NCBI RefSeq assembly: GCF_000621545.1
Contig: NZ_JHYA01000011.1
Coordinates: forward strand, 1-64,000
DNA from: Anaerovibrio lipolyticus LB2005
Lineage (GTDB): Bacteria; Bacillota; Negativicutes; Selenomonadales; Selenomonadaceae
Reading direction: 5' to 3'
Length of the DNA: 64,000 nucleotides
Part shown: positions 41,511-49,499 of the stretch, piece by piece
Position numbering within the stretch: position 1 is the stretch's first letter
How the letters are laid out: each line of letters opens with the position of its first letter
Made by a program: the position numbers and the translations under genes
Notes under the pieces: model-generated
What the model was told of the DNA's origin: nothing
Databases searched by the model: none
The model's input: the letters and a program-made list of their open reading frames with translations, nothing else

Positions 41511-43325
41511 ATGGCTGAAAAAAAGAAAAAGACAACCACTACTGAACAGGAAGATGCTAAGGCAGTAGCAACCCAGAAAAAAACAAAGACCACCAAGGCA
41601 GCAGAGCCAGCGGAGAAGAAGACTGGTAAGACTACCGCCAAGAAATCTACCAAAACTACAACTACCAAAACAACTGCCAAGACTGTAGAAAAGAAGACGG
41701 CGTCACCAGCCAAGGCTGCAAAGACTACTACTAAAGCAGTAAAGAAGACAGTTGCTGAGGATAGTGCAAACAAGACAGACAAGGGCGCCAAGGCTGAAAA
41801 GGATGCCAAGGCAACCAAAGCTACAAAAGCCGGCAAAACAACAAAGAGTACCAAAGCTAAAGAAAGTGCTAAGCCAAAGGCTTCAGTTGAAGCAGAGAAC
41901 ACTGTGGATAATGCCATGGATATGGAGACTGGCAATTTAGCTGATTTAGTGGAGCGTGCCCGTGATAATGGGAATAAGATAACAGCAGGGGAGATTATGG
42001 AAGCATTACAGAAACAGGATATATCTCCAGAAGAGCTGGATGAGATTATCGTTGACAAGTTCAGTAAGAATGGTGTGGAAGTTTCTTTTGACGATAACGA
42101 CTCGGATGATGATGTTGATAAACCTGAAGACGAAGAAGACGTCGACGTTGAGGTTGGTATTAACATACCTGACGGTGTAAATATAGATGACCCAGTTCGT
42201 ATGTATCTGAAGGAGATTGGCCGTGTGCCACTTCTTACAGGCTCTGAGGAGAAGGAACTGGCAGAGCGTATGGAGGACGGCGTATCCGCTGAAATCCGTT
42301 TGGCTGCCGATGAGGTTGTTAAGCATGATGCTGAGGCCGGCACTGACAGTGTAAGACCGCTGTCCGAGTGGACGGAGCTGCTGAAGCTGGACAACAATGA
42401 TGTTACCCGTAAATATCTTCATGTGGACAATGACAGTGTAAATGCCATTGTGGAGCAGTACAAGGAGGATATTGACGGTCTGGAGGACTTTGATAGTGAG
42501 CTCTTCACCAATTATAATGAAGCATTAGGCTATGCTGAGCTTGAGGTGGAGCCACTTTCCAAGACTGATATTATCGCCATGAATACCGCCAAGGCCTTTG
42601 GTGAGGATGCCCAGAAACGTCTGGCAGAGGCTAACCTTCGCTTGGTTGTAAGTATCGCCAAGCGTTATGTAGGTCGTGGGATGCTTTTCCTTGATTTGAT
42701 TCAGGAAGGTAATCTGGGCCTCATAAAGGCTGTGGAGAAGTTTGACCATACCAAGGGGTATAAGTTCAGTACCTATGCTACCTGGTGGATTAGACAGGCC
42801 ATCACCAGAGCTATTGCGGATCAGGCCAGAACCATCCGTATTCCGGTTCACATGGTGGAGACAATTAATAAACTGATTCGTGTTACCAGACAGCTGGTTC
42901 AGGATTTGGGTCGTGACCCTAAGCCTAACGAGATCGCCAAAAAGATGGATATCAGCGTTGAGCGTGTTAGGGAAATCATGAAGATAGCCCAGGAGCCAGT
43001 TTCTCTGGAAACTCCTATTGGTGAGGAGGAGGACTCCCATCTTGGTGACTTCATTGAGGACCACGATGCACCGGCACCTGCAGAGCAGGCATCCTTTATG
43101 ATGCTGAAGGAGCAGCTGGCAGAGGTGCTTGATACCCTTACAGAGCGTGAGCGTAGGGTTTTGGTTCTGCGCTTCGGTATTGAGGATGGACGTGCCCGCA
43201 CTCTTGAGGAGGTTGGGCAGAGCTTCGGTGTAACCCGTGAGCGTATCCGTCAGATTGAGGCCAAGGCCCTGAGAAAGCTGCGTCATCCAACCCGCAGCAA
43301 GAAGCTGAAGGATTTCCTCGACTAA
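41511..43325 (+). CDS. rpoD: Primary sigma factor RpoD/SigA with long Lys/Thr/Ala-rich N-terminus
   Basis: The housekeeping sigma factor. 604 aa, much longer than Bacillus SigA (about 370). The extra length is an N-terminal low-complexity stretch of about 120 residues built from KKTTAK/TKAAK-type repeats. Region 1.1-like and acidic segments follow, then the standard core: [13 protein letters not shown] (1.2), [20 protein letters not shown] and [20 protein letters not shown] (2.1-2.4), and [12 protein letters not shown]...[20 protein letters not shown] (4). ATG 41511 has AAAGGAGG. The frame is open further upstream but without support. Confidence 0.96.
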   Translation: MAEKKKKTTTTEQEDAKAVATQKKTKTTKAAEPAEKKTGKTTAKKSTKTTTTKTTAKTVEKKTASPAKAAKTTTKAVKKTVAEDSANKTDKGAKAEKDAKATKATKAGKTTKSTKAKESAKPKASVEAENTVDNAMDMETGNLADLVERARDNGNKITAGEIMEALQKQDISPEELDEIIVDKFSKNGVEVSFDDNDSDDDVDKPEDEEDVDVEVGINIPDGVNIDDPVRMYLKEIGRVPLLTGSEEKELAERMEDGVSAEIRLAADEVVKHDAEAGTDSVRPLSEWTELLKLDNNDVTRKYLHVDNDSVNAIVEQYKEDIDGLEDFDSELFTNYNEALGYAELEVEPLSKTDIIAMNTAKAFGEDAQKRLAEANLRLVVSIAKRYVGRGMLFLDLIQEGNLGLIKAVEKFDHTKGYKFSTYATWWIRQAITRAIADQARTIRIPVHMVETINKLIRVTRQLVQDLGRDPKPNEIAKKMDISVERVREIMKIAQEPVSLETPIGEEEDSHLGDFIEDHDAPAPAEQASFMMLKEQLAEVLDTLTERERRVLVLRFGIEDGRARTLEEVGQSFGVTRERIRQIEAKALRKLRHPTRSKKLKDFLD

Positions 43326-43349
43326 GTTCTGCATATATCGTTAATATTC

Positions 43350-43377
43350 AAAGGGGACTGCTTACGCCGTCCCCTTT
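43350..43377 (+). terminator. Terminator after rpoD
   Basis: AAAGGGGAC (43350-43358) pairs with GTCCCCTTT (43369-43377); a weak T-run (ACTGTTTTAT) follows. Confidence 0.65.
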
Positions 43378-43391
43378 ACTGTTTTATATTA

Positions 43392-43600
43392 GGCAGTGGG
43401 GCTGTGTTTTTCGCGACGGTCCCGGTTCTAAAACTTTTTCTTGCATTTATATAGTGAAAAAAATCATAACTCGCTTCGCCCTTAAAGGACAAGATTCGCG
43501 TCGCTCAGACAAATGATTTTTTTCACTAATATTAAGGTTTAGCAATAAAAAGTTTCTTTACGTACCGTGCCGTATTGCTCAAAACATCAACCCCACTGCC
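43392..43600. repeat. 209-bp palindromic intergenic element, copy A
   Basis: Nested inverted repeats span almost the whole rpoD-trmK gap. GGCAGTGGGG (43392-43401) pairs with CCCCACTGCC (43591-43600), and AAACTTTTT (43431-43439) with AAAAAGTTT (43547-43555). A perfect 16-bp stem joins TAGTGAAAAAAATCAT (43452-43467) and ATGATTTTTTTCACTA (43513-43528). Positions 43515-43590 resemble copy B at 49332-49407. There is no coding capacity. Confidence 0.75.
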
Positions 43601-43625
43601 CTTAATAAACAAAAGAGGTGACAAA

Positions 43626-44303
43626 ATGTTAGATGACCGCTTGCAAGCTGTGGCAGATTTTGTTCCACCGGCCTCCAGTGTGGCCGACATCGGTACCGAC
43701 CACGGCTATCTGGCCATTGAGCTTTTTAAAATAAATAGCACCCGTAGAGTAATTGCTGCAGATTTAAATGCAGGCCCATGCCAGGCTGCCCGGCGCACTA
43801 TTTCTGAGGCTGGCTTCAGTGAAGTAATAGAGGTCCGCCAGAGGGACGGACTGGCTGCCCTGACTCCCGGTGAGGTGGATACTGTCTGTATCGCTGGCAT
43901 GGGGGGCAAGCTGGAGGCAGATATCCTGGAGGCACAGCCTGATGTAACAGCCAAGCTGCAATGCCTGGTGCTTCAGCCACAAAATGGCTTTGAATATCTT
44001 AGGGGCTGGCTTTATGACCATAATTGGCACATAGAGGATGAGAGGCTATCCAAGGTTGATGGCAGGGTATATCAGATAATAAAGGCCATTCAGGGGCATA
44101 AAGAACCCCTTACAGAGGCGGAGCTTATTTTGGGTCCAGTCCTTATCAAAAACCGCCCTGCGCTGTTTGCTGAACACGTTCAAAACAACATTGAACAGCT
44201 GGATAAAATCCGTCAGGGCCTTCAAAAGGGCGGCAGTCACACCAGGGACAAGCTGGCAGAGATTGAAGCCAGAATAAAGCTGTTGGAGGAATATACATTA
44301 TGA
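43626..44303 (+). CDS. trmK: tRNA (adenine(22)-N1)-methyltransferase TrmK
   Basis: Methylates A22 in tRNA. 225 aa. SAM-binding motif I is SSVADIGTDHGYLAIEL near residues 17-33, then VIAADLNAGPCQAARRTI, TVCIAGMGGKLEADIL and CLVLQPQNGFEYLRGWL. It ends in a coiled-coil-like helix (IRQGLQKGGSHTRDKLAEIE). ATG 43626 is preceded by GAGGTGAC. It overlaps the following nif3-type gene by 4 nt, as yqfN-yqfO do in Bacillus. Confidence 0.94.
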   Translation: MLDDRLQAVADFVPPASSVADIGTDHGYLAIELFKINSTRRVIAADLNAGPCQAARRTISEAGFSEVIEVRQRDGLAALTPGEVDTVCIAGMGGKLEADILEAQPDVTAKLQCLVLQPQNGFEYLRGWLYDHNWHIEDERLSKVDGRVYQIIKAIQGHKEPLTEAELILGPVLIKNRPALFAEHVQNNIEQLDKIRQGLQKGGSHTRDKLAEIEARIKLLEEYTL

Positions 44304-45121
44304 AGTGTCAGACTATAATGGGTATTATGGAAAAGCTGGCCCCTAAAAAGCTGGCAGAGAACTGGGATAATCCCGGCCTTCAGCTGGGAAATCCGGAGCA
44401 GGAGATAAGTAAGATTTTGGTGTGTCTTGATGTTAGTCAGCCAGTGGTGGACAAGGCTATTGAGATTGGGGCGGATATGATAATATCCCATCACCCGGTG
44501 ATGCTCTTTAAGGGACTTCTTAGTATTAGAACCGATACTTATGATGGCGAAATGCTCCAAAAAATATTGTCCCATAACATTGCCGTGTATTCTGCCCACA
44601 CTAATCTGGATATTGCTCAGGGCGGGTGTAATGATATTTTGGCACAATTGTGGAATCTGGAAAAGGTAGAAGGACTTGCCCTTACAGACTCGGAAACTGG
44701 GGACAGTTTAGGACGAATTGGCTATCTCTCCAAGCCCATGCCCATAGAAGCATTTTCCAAAATGCTGTGTGATACTCTTAGATGTCATCATGTGCGTCTT
44801 GTGAAGGGCGGTAAGGATATGGTGAAAAAGGTGGCCCTTTGCAGTGGTGCCGGTGCTGAATTTATAAGCAAGGCAGTGTTTAAGGGAGCCGATGTGTATG
44901 TAACTGGCGATATTAAGTACCATGAAGCCCAACAGGCTGTAAAGCAGGGCATTAATCTTATTGACGCCGGCCACTTTGCCACTGAATTTCCCATGGTAGA
45001 GGCCGTGGCGAAATATCTTCGTCAGGAGATGGCCACCATGAAACATGGGACTGATGTGGAGGTTTGTGAGGATAATATATCCGAAGATTTCTTTAAGGTA
45101 GTTGGCGGGAAAGAAGGCTGA
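44300..45121 (+). CDS. Nif3-like dinuclear metal-center protein (YqfO family)
   Basis: A 273-aa hexameric metalloprotein, probably a GTP cyclohydrolase-I-type-2-like hydrolase of unproven role. Metal ligands are visible in ADMIISHHPVMLFKGLLSI (HH near residue 65), VYSAHTNLDIAQGGCND and DAGHFATEFPMVEAVA. It lacks the inserted PII-like domain of long YqfO forms. Overlap with trmK implies coupling. Confidence 0.9.
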   Translation: MKCQTIMGIMEKLAPKKLAENWDNPGLQLGNPEQEISKILVCLDVSQPVVDKAIEIGADMIISHHPVMLFKGLLSIRTDTYDGEMLQKILSHNIAVYSAHTNLDIAQGGCNDILAQLWNLEKVEGLALTDSETGDSLGRIGYLSKPMPIEAFSKMLCDTLRCHHVRLVKGGKDMVKKVALCSGAGAEFISKAVFKGADVYVTGDIKYHEAQQAVKQGINLIDAGHFATEFPMVEAVAKYLRQEMATMKHGTDVEVCEDNISEDFFKVVGGKEG

Positions 45122-45123
45122 TT

Positions 45124-45774
45124 ATGACAAGACAGGAAACCATGGAGCTATTTAAGAGCTTCCCTATTTATGGAATTACAGCAGAAAAAGCATCATTGGG
45201 GCGTAGCAACTATGAAGTGGTAAGGGCCATGCTGGAAGCTGGAATCCGCTTTGTACAGTATCGTGAAAAGGAAAAGAGTGGTCTGGCCCGTTACAGGGAA
45301 TGTGTGGAGCTTCGAAGGCTCACCCGTGAATATGGGGCGGCATTTATCATTGATGATTTTGTGGATTTGGCCCTTGCTGTGGAAGCTGACGGAATTCATG
45401 TGGGGCAGGATGATTTGCCTGTGGAAGTTGTCAGACGAATCGTGGGGAAAGACGTGGTTATCGGACTTTCGACCCATAACCCGGACCAATTAGAGGCAGC
45501 AAACCGCTTAAAAGATGTGATAGATTATGTGGGAGTAGGTCCTGTCTTTGCTACTCAAACCAAGGCCACTGCTGAGCCCGTGGGCTTTTCCTACGTTGAG
45601 TATGCAGCTCAAAATTCTCTTGTGCCATTTGTAGCAATTGGTGGCATAAAAACTCAAAATATTTTTCATGTATGGGAACATGGAGCTAAAAATATGGCTG
45701 TAGTTACCGATATAACGCAGTCTGATAATATCGAACAAAAAATACATGAGTTGGTCAATAATATCAAAAGATAA
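45124..45774 (+). CDS. thiE: Thiamine-phosphate synthase
   Basis: Joins HMP-PP and HET-P to give thiamine phosphate. A 216-aa TIM barrel with RFVQYREKEKSGLARYR (pyrophosphate/metal contacts), FIIDDFVDLALAVEADGIHV, GQDDLPVEVVR, VIGLSTHNPDQLEAAN, YVGVGPVFATQTKA and FVAIGGIKTQNI, all as in ThiE. It is the last gene of the rpoD-trmK-nif3 run and lies just upstream of rnpB. No TPP riboswitch is visible here and no other thi genes are in the window. Confidence 0.92.
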   Translation: MTRQETMELFKSFPIYGITAEKASLGRSNYEVVRAMLEAGIRFVQYREKEKSGLARYRECVELRRLTREYGAAFIIDDFVDLALAVEADGIHVGQDDLPVEVVRRIVGKDVVIGLSTHNPDQLEAANRLKDVIDYVGVGPVFATQTKATAEPVGFSYVEYAAQNSLVPFVAIGGIKTQNIFHVWEHGAKNMAVVTDITQSDNIEQKIHELVNNIKR

Positions 45775-45816
45775 TCAAAACATAACCATTATATGACCAA
45801 TTTTGGCCTATGTGGT

Positions 45817-45845
45817 TTGACACCTTTTTTTCAGAATGATATAAT
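45817..45845 (+). promoter_or_regulatory. Promoter of rnpB
   Basis: TTGACA (45817-45822), exactly 17 bp, TATAAT (45840-45845): a consensus sigma-A promoter, fitting a strongly expressed stable RNA. Confidence 0.9.
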
Positions 45846-45852
45846 TATCGTG

Positions 45853-46207
45853 TTATGAGCGTGAAAGACAATCGCTGACGATTTACTTCGTTTGAGGAAA
45901 GTCCGGGCTCCACAGGGCAGTGTGCTGGATAACGTCCAGCGAGGGTGACCTTAGGGAAAGTGTCATAGAAAAGGAAACCGCCTGGTTCGCCAGGTAAGGG
46001 TGGAAAGGTGCGGTAAGAGCGCACCAGCAGTCAGGTGACTGGCTGGCTTGATAAACCCCACATGGAGCAAGACCGAATAGGGAAGGGTATGAGGCGGCCC
46101 GCTGACCTTCCGGGTGTGTCGCTAGAGCTGTCAGGCAACTGGCAGTCCAGATAAATGATTGTCACCGCTTCGGCGGAACAGAACTCGGCTTATTGATCAC
46201 TCATAGC
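45853..46207 (+). ncRNA. rnpB: RNase P RNA, bacterial type A
   Basis: The catalytic RNA that matures tRNA 5' ends. Recognisable universal blocks are GAGGAAAGTCCGGGCTCC near 45894-45911, AGGGTGACCTTAGGGAAAGT, GAAACCGCC, GTAAGGGTGGAAAGGTGCGG, GTAAGAGCGCACCAGCAG, the CTTGATAAACCCCAC then GGAGCAAGACCGAATAGG stretch, and ACAGAACTCGGCTTA at the 3' side. The ends pair (TATGAG with CTCATA). Length about 355 nt is normal. Confidence 0.96.
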
Positions 46208-46246
46208 ATTTTTACAATCTAATATAATGGGCATATATATCTATAA

Positions 46247-46395
46247 AAAGCCTAATCCAGCCCATGGAGCGGGGGAACCAAATTTTTGGGGTGAATGAAA
46301 ATCAGCTGTTGCAGCACGGATGCTGCACAAGTGGATCTTAAAGGGTAGTCTTTCTCAACCCTAACCCGACAGCTAACCTCGTAGGCGCATAGAGA
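46247..46395 (+). promoter_or_regulatory. c-di-AMP riboswitch (ydaO/yuaA type)
   Basis: Characteristic sequence: AATCCAGCCCATGGAGCGGG, GGAACCAAATTTTTGGGGTG, GGATCTTAAAGGGTAG, and CCTAACCCGACAGCTAACCTCGTAGGCG at the 3' side. It lies directly upstream of an NlpC/P60 hydrolase, a classic target class. Cyclic di-AMP binding normally turns expression off. No separate promoter was found between rnpB and this element. Confidence 0.94.
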
Positions 46396-46408
46396 GAGGA
46401 GTGTCTTT

Positions 46409-47071
46409 TTGGGTAAGTTTATGCGTATTTTCGCGCTATCCATGATGTTTGTGTGCGTTTTTTCCGTGTGCAATGCGACAGCATTTCGTATGGGAGATCA
46501 GGGAAGTGAGGTGGCAGAGATCCAGGGTCAGTTAGCTAACCTTGGATATGATGTTGCCGCTGACGGTGACTTTGGACCAGCTACTGTAGAAGCAGTTAAG
46601 ATGTTCCAGAGCAACCAGGGGCTTGATGCTGATGGTCTTGTTGGCCCTTCTACTTATTCTGCTTTGATGGGTAGAGAGATGCCACAGGTAAGCCGTAGCT
46701 TTAACTCCATTTCCCGCCGTATCATTGCCAATTCAATGAACTACATTGGTGTACCTTATGTATTTGGTGGTACTTCCCCAAGTGGTTTCGATTGTTCTGG
46801 TTATGTACGCTATGTATTTGCAAATGCCGGAATTTACCTTCCACGCACTGCAGATGCACAGTATGAGGTTGGTATGCCAGTATCCCGTGGTGAGTTAATC
46901 CCAGGCGATTTGGTATTCTTCTCCACTTACGATTATGGTGCATCCCATGTTGGTATCTATCTCGGCGATGGTTCCTTCATCAATGCATCTTCCAGCCGTG
47001 GTGTTGCTGTAGATTCCCTGTACAGTGGTTACTGGGGTTCATGCTACATCGGCGCACGCAGAGTAATTTAA
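46409..47071 (+). CDS. Exported NlpC/P60 peptidoglycan endopeptidase
   Basis: Cleaves peptide bonds in peptidoglycan stems. 220 aa: signal peptide (residues 1-24, MRIFALSMMFVCVFSVCNAT), a PG_binding_1 domain (GSEVAEIQGQLANLGYDVAA...DGLVGPSTYSALMG) and an NlpC/P60 domain. The catalytic cysteine is in SGFDCSGYVRYVF, the histidine in GASHVGIYLGDGSFI, and GDLVFFSTY lies between. The start is TTG 46409, 7 nt after GAGGAG. The riboswitch upstream ties it to c-di-AMP and hence osmotic/cell-wall control. Confidence 0.94.
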   Translation: MGKFMRIFALSMMFVCVFSVCNATAFRMGDQGSEVAEIQGQLANLGYDVAADGDFGPATVEAVKMFQSNQGLDADGLVGPSTYSALMGREMPQVSRSFNSISRRIIANSMNYIGVPYVFGGTSPSGFDCSGYVRYVFANAGIYLPRTADAQYEVGMPVSRGELIPGDLVFFSTYDYGASHVGIYLGDGSFINASSSRGVAVDSLYSGYWGSCYIGARRVI

Positions 47072-47084
47072 AACTTCTATTTGG

Positions 47085-47109
47085 CGGAGCTTAGTGCTCC
47101 GTCTTTTTT
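47085..47109 (+). terminator. Terminator after the NlpC/P60 gene
   Basis: CGGAGC (47085-47090) pairs with GCTCCG (47096-47101), followed by TCTTTTTTTT. Confidence 0.85.
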
Positions 47110-47171
47110 TTGTCTTAATTCCATTTTCCTCGTTAAAAAAATAAGACGCTTAAAAGACTCAATTATCGCAA

Positions 47172-47203
47172 TAAAAAGAACCTGCACTGGGGTACAGGTC
47201 CTT
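47172..47203 (-). terminator. Terminator of folB
   Basis: On the minus strand a stem GGACCTG/CAGGTTC (47201-47178) is followed by TTTTTAT. Confidence 0.65.
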
Positions 47204-47224
47204 TGCATATACAAAATTATTAAA

Positions 47225-47587
47225 TTATTGAGCCTTGCGGATAACCTCAACTTCTACGAAATCCAAGGCACCAGAGATAGGCACATACTGCTTGCGGATG
47301 GTAACCTTAACTTCAGCCACCACGTCACTGTGAGCAATCAGCTTGTCGCCAATATGTCCCCCCAGAGCCTGCAGCACATGGAACTTCTTGTTTTCTACTG
47401 CTTCCTTTACTATGGAATAAATGGCACTGGAGTTAATGGTGTCTGCCATATCATCACTATCCACAACCTTGTCGCTCTTGGTGGTTACTTCCACATCAAA
47501 GTAAAATTTCTGGCCCTGCTCACGCTCATACTCGTACTGACCGTGGAATCCATAAAACATCATATTGTTTATTCTGATTTTTGCCAC
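47225..47587 (-). CDS. folB: Dihydroneopterin aldolase
   Basis: A folate-synthesis enzyme converting dihydroneopterin to hydroxymethyl-dihydropterin and glycolaldehyde. 120 aa: KIRINNMMFYGFHGQYEYER at the start, GQKFYFDVEVTTKSDKVVDS, DTINSSAIYSIVKEAVENKK and VEVKVTIRKQYVPISGALDFVEVE-like end with the conserved lysine region. The start is GTG 47587, 9 nt after GGAG; TTG 47596 abuts the Shine-Dalgarno. It lies downstream of a DHPS-like N-domain gene on the same strand. folP's catalytic part and folK are not here. Confidence 0.88.
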   Translation of the reverse strand: MAKIRINNMMFYGFHGQYEYEREQGQKFYFDVEVTTKSDKVVDSDDMADTINSSAIYSIVKEAVENKKFHVLQALGGHIGDKLIAHSDVVAEVKVTIRKQYVPISGALDFVEVEVIRKAQ

Positions 47588-47685
47588 ATAAATCAACTCC
47601 TTTGGAATATTTTGTCGTATAGGTACTTATTCGCCAAAGGAATTTTAATTCCTGCCTAAAAAAATATAAATAAAGATATAATATT

Positions 47686-48039
47686 TTACAAATACTCTTT
47701 TTCAATTTGATGGGCAATGGCCTTTAATCCCCAGGGCTGTTCCTTGAGACGAGCTACAGCATGTCTGAGCTGGTGCAGGGTGGCACCGATAATTACATCC
47801 GTGTGGCTGGCACTTAAATTTACCGTACCTGCGGAAACAGCTGCCTCGGCCCCTTGACTAAGCATAGTCTGCTTTAAAATGTTGGCTGCTCTGGTATCCA
47901 CATCAGTTATTCTAAAGCAGCGGAAAATCAGCTTTTCCTTCATTATTTCTATACCTCGTGCAGAAGCCTGGATGCTTTGCAGTTCCTTTTCAATATCATT
48001 GGAGGATAAAGGGGATAAAGTTATAATATGGCTTTCCAT
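47686..48039 (-). CDS. Stand-alone protein like the N-terminal domain of clostridial DHPS
   Basis: A 117-aa protein resembling the extra N-terminal domain found before the TIM barrel in many Clostridia-type dihydropteroate synthases. Matching traits are IQASARGIEIMKEKLIFRCF, AANILKQTMLSQGAEAAVSA, GTVNLSASHTDVIIGATLHQ and PWGLKAIAHQIEKEYL at the end. The catalytic barrel is missing: the frame stops after the domain and folB follows 98 bp later. It may be a functional separate subunit or a remnant of folP. GGAG lies 9 nt before the ATG. Confidence 0.6.
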   Translation of the reverse strand: MESHIITLSPLSSNDIEKELQSIQASARGIEIMKEKLIFRCFRITDVDTRAANILKQTMLSQGAEAAVSAGTVNLSASHTDVIIGATLHQLRHAVARLKEQPWGLKAIAHQIEKEYL

Positions 48040-48134
48040 GGGAAAATCTCCTTATTTTTATTTGCGTTTATTAACCTTTTCATTGTATCATAATAAAGTA
48101 TTAGATAACATAGGGAACTTAGGAGGCATATTTT

Positions 48135-49190
48135 ATGACAAAGAAGCGGCTTAATCCAGAAAGCTTTGACTTTCCGGTAGACGAGATTAAGAGCGGACTG
48201 TATAGTGACATATATTTTCTCCGTACTCAGGAGATTCTCAATCATGCTGACTATCATCCAACTGTAACCATGCAGATTTTTCAGCGTGATTATGCCACCC
48301 TCTGCGGTATAGATGAGGCCATTGCCCTTATTAAGCGTTGTGCCTATCATCCGGAAAAAATCAAGATTCGCGCTCTCCATGATGGCGATAAAATCGAGCC
48401 ATGGGAGACCGTTATGACCATTGAAGGGGATTTGGCTGATTTCAGCCACTTGGAAACCGTGTATCTTGGTATTATTGCCCGCCAGACCAAGGTGGCAACC
48501 AACTGTGCCAAGGCAGTGGAGGCAGCTAACGGCAAGCCTGTATTGTTCTTCCCATCCCGTTTTGACCATTATGCAGTTCAAAAGGGGGACGGTTATGCAG
48601 CCAAGATTGGTGGCATGACTAATGTTTCCACACCTGCTAACGCTATTAGCTGGGGAATTGAAGCAGCAGGTACCATTCCTCATGCTCTTATTGCAGCTTG
48701 CGAGGGCGATACCCTTAAGGCCACTGAGATGTTTGATAAATACATCGATCCTAAAATCGGTCGTGTGGCCCTGGTGGATTTCAACAATGACTGTGTAGGC
48801 ACCAGCCTGAAGGTGGCTCGTGCCCTGGGTGACAAGCTCTATGGTGTGCGCCTTGATACCTCTGACAAGATGGTGGACAAGTCTCTTATCGGTCAGATGG
48901 GCCATTTCAAGCCAACCGGCGTAAACGAGCAGCTGGTAAGAAATGTTCGTGAAGCACTGGATGCTGAGGGCTTCAATCATGTGAAAATCATGGTTTCTGG
49001 TGGATTCAATCCTGAGCGTATTCGTCTCTTTGAGACTAATAATGTTCCTGTAGATGTATATGCTGTGGGCAGCAATATTTTTGCCACTAATGCGGACTTC
49101 ACCGCTGATATCGTTTTGGTTAACGGCAAGCCATGTGCAAAGGCAGGCCGGGCATATAGTGATAACCCAAGACTTGAGGATGTGGATTAA
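48135..49190 (+). CDS. pncB: Nicotinate phosphoribosyltransferase (short form)
   Basis: An NAD salvage enzyme coupling nicotinate and PRPP to nicotinate mononucleotide. 351 aa, shorter than E. coli PncB but normal for this subgroup. Visible: KSGLYSDIYFLRTQEILNHA, VTMQIFQRDYATLCGIDEAI, ETVYLGIIARQTKVATNCAK, FFPSRFDHYAVQKGDGYAAK, GTIPHALIAACEGDTLKATE, GVRLDTSDKMV and a phosphate-binding MVSGGFNPERI. A nicotinamide-type activity is possible but less likely. TTAGGAGG precedes the ATG. Confidence 0.9.
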   Translation: MTKKRLNPESFDFPVDEIKSGLYSDIYFLRTQEILNHADYHPTVTMQIFQRDYATLCGIDEAIALIKRCAYHPEKIKIRALHDGDKIEPWETVMTIEGDLADFSHLETVYLGIIARQTKVATNCAKAVEAANGKPVLFFPSRFDHYAVQKGDGYAAKIGGMTNVSTPANAISWGIEAAGTIPHALIAACEGDTLKATEMFDKYIDPKIGRVALVDFNNDCVGTSLKVARALGDKLYGVRLDTSDKMVDKSLIGQMGHFKPTGVNEQLVRNVREALDAEGFNHVKIMVSGGFNPERIRLFETNNVPVDVYAVGSNIFATNADFTADIVLVNGKPCAKAGRAYSDNPRLEDVD

Positions 49191-49192
49191 TT

Positions 49193-49270
49193 ATGGGTGA
49201 TGTAATCATCTTAATATTGGTGTTCCTGATGATTCTCTACGCATATTGGGATAAGCTGTTTACAAATTAA
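49193..49270 (+). CDS. 25-residue single-helix membrane peptide
   Basis: The ATG lies 2 nt after the pncB stop and the frame encodes MGDVIILILVFLMILYAYWD plus five residues. It is one membrane helix with charged ends. The Shine-Dalgarno is weak (GTGG 8 nt upstream), so translation may be coupled to pncB. A strong terminator follows 12 nt later. Function unknown; it could be a chance frame. Confidence 0.45.
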   Translation: MGDVIILILVFLMILYAYWDKLFTN

Positions 49271-49282
49271 ATAATATTTTTC

Positions 49283-49315
49283 GGCAGACTGCAATTATTG
49301 TAGTCTGTCTTTTTT
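49283..49315 (+). terminator. Terminator after pncB and the small peptide
   Basis: GGCAGACTGCAAT (49283-49295) pairs with ATTGTAGTCTGTC (49297-49309), allowing G-U pairs, followed by a T-run. Confidence 0.85.
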
Positions 49316-49316
49316 A

Positions 49317-49419
49317 TATAAGTGGAACTATGATTTTTTCCACTAATACTAAGGTTGAGCAACAAAAAATTTATTAACGCACCGAACCTAATTGTTCAAA
49401 TCATTAGTTCCACTTTATA
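49317..49419. repeat. Palindromic intergenic element, copy B
   Basis: AAGTGGAACTA (49320-49330) pairs with TAGTTCCACTT (49405-49415), and TGATTT with AAATCA just inside. Within lies a core (49332-49407) like copy A at 43515-43590, including TTGAGCAA...TTGTTCAA, a hairpin that keeps pairing through a C-to-T change. There is no coding capacity. Confidence 0.7.
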
Positions 49420-49433
49420 TAACAACTAAACAC

Positions 49434-49462
49434 TTCACAATCTATTAATTATTTTATACAAT
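49434..49462 (+). promoter_or_regulatory. Promoter of dprA
   Basis: TTCACA (49434-49439), 17-bp spacer, TACAAT (49457-49462). Confidence 0.5.
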
Positions 49463-49499
49463 ATAGATATAATTCAGAAAAAAATAAGTGGAGAGAACC

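Noticed and set aside
41480-42397. 305-codon minus-strand frame opposite the RpoD N-terminus
   Set aside because: It is produced by the repetitive Lys/Thr/Ala codons of RpoD. It is serine/valine low complexity and has no Shine-Dalgarno.
43392-43600. Considered as CRISPR repeats or an IS remnant
   Set aside because: There is no regular repeat-spacer spacing and no transposase fragment; it is one long nested inverted repeat.
47081-47659. 192-codon plus-strand frame across folB
   Set aside because: The minus strand encodes a clear dihydroneopterin aldolase with its own ribosome-binding site and terminator; the plus frame has no support.
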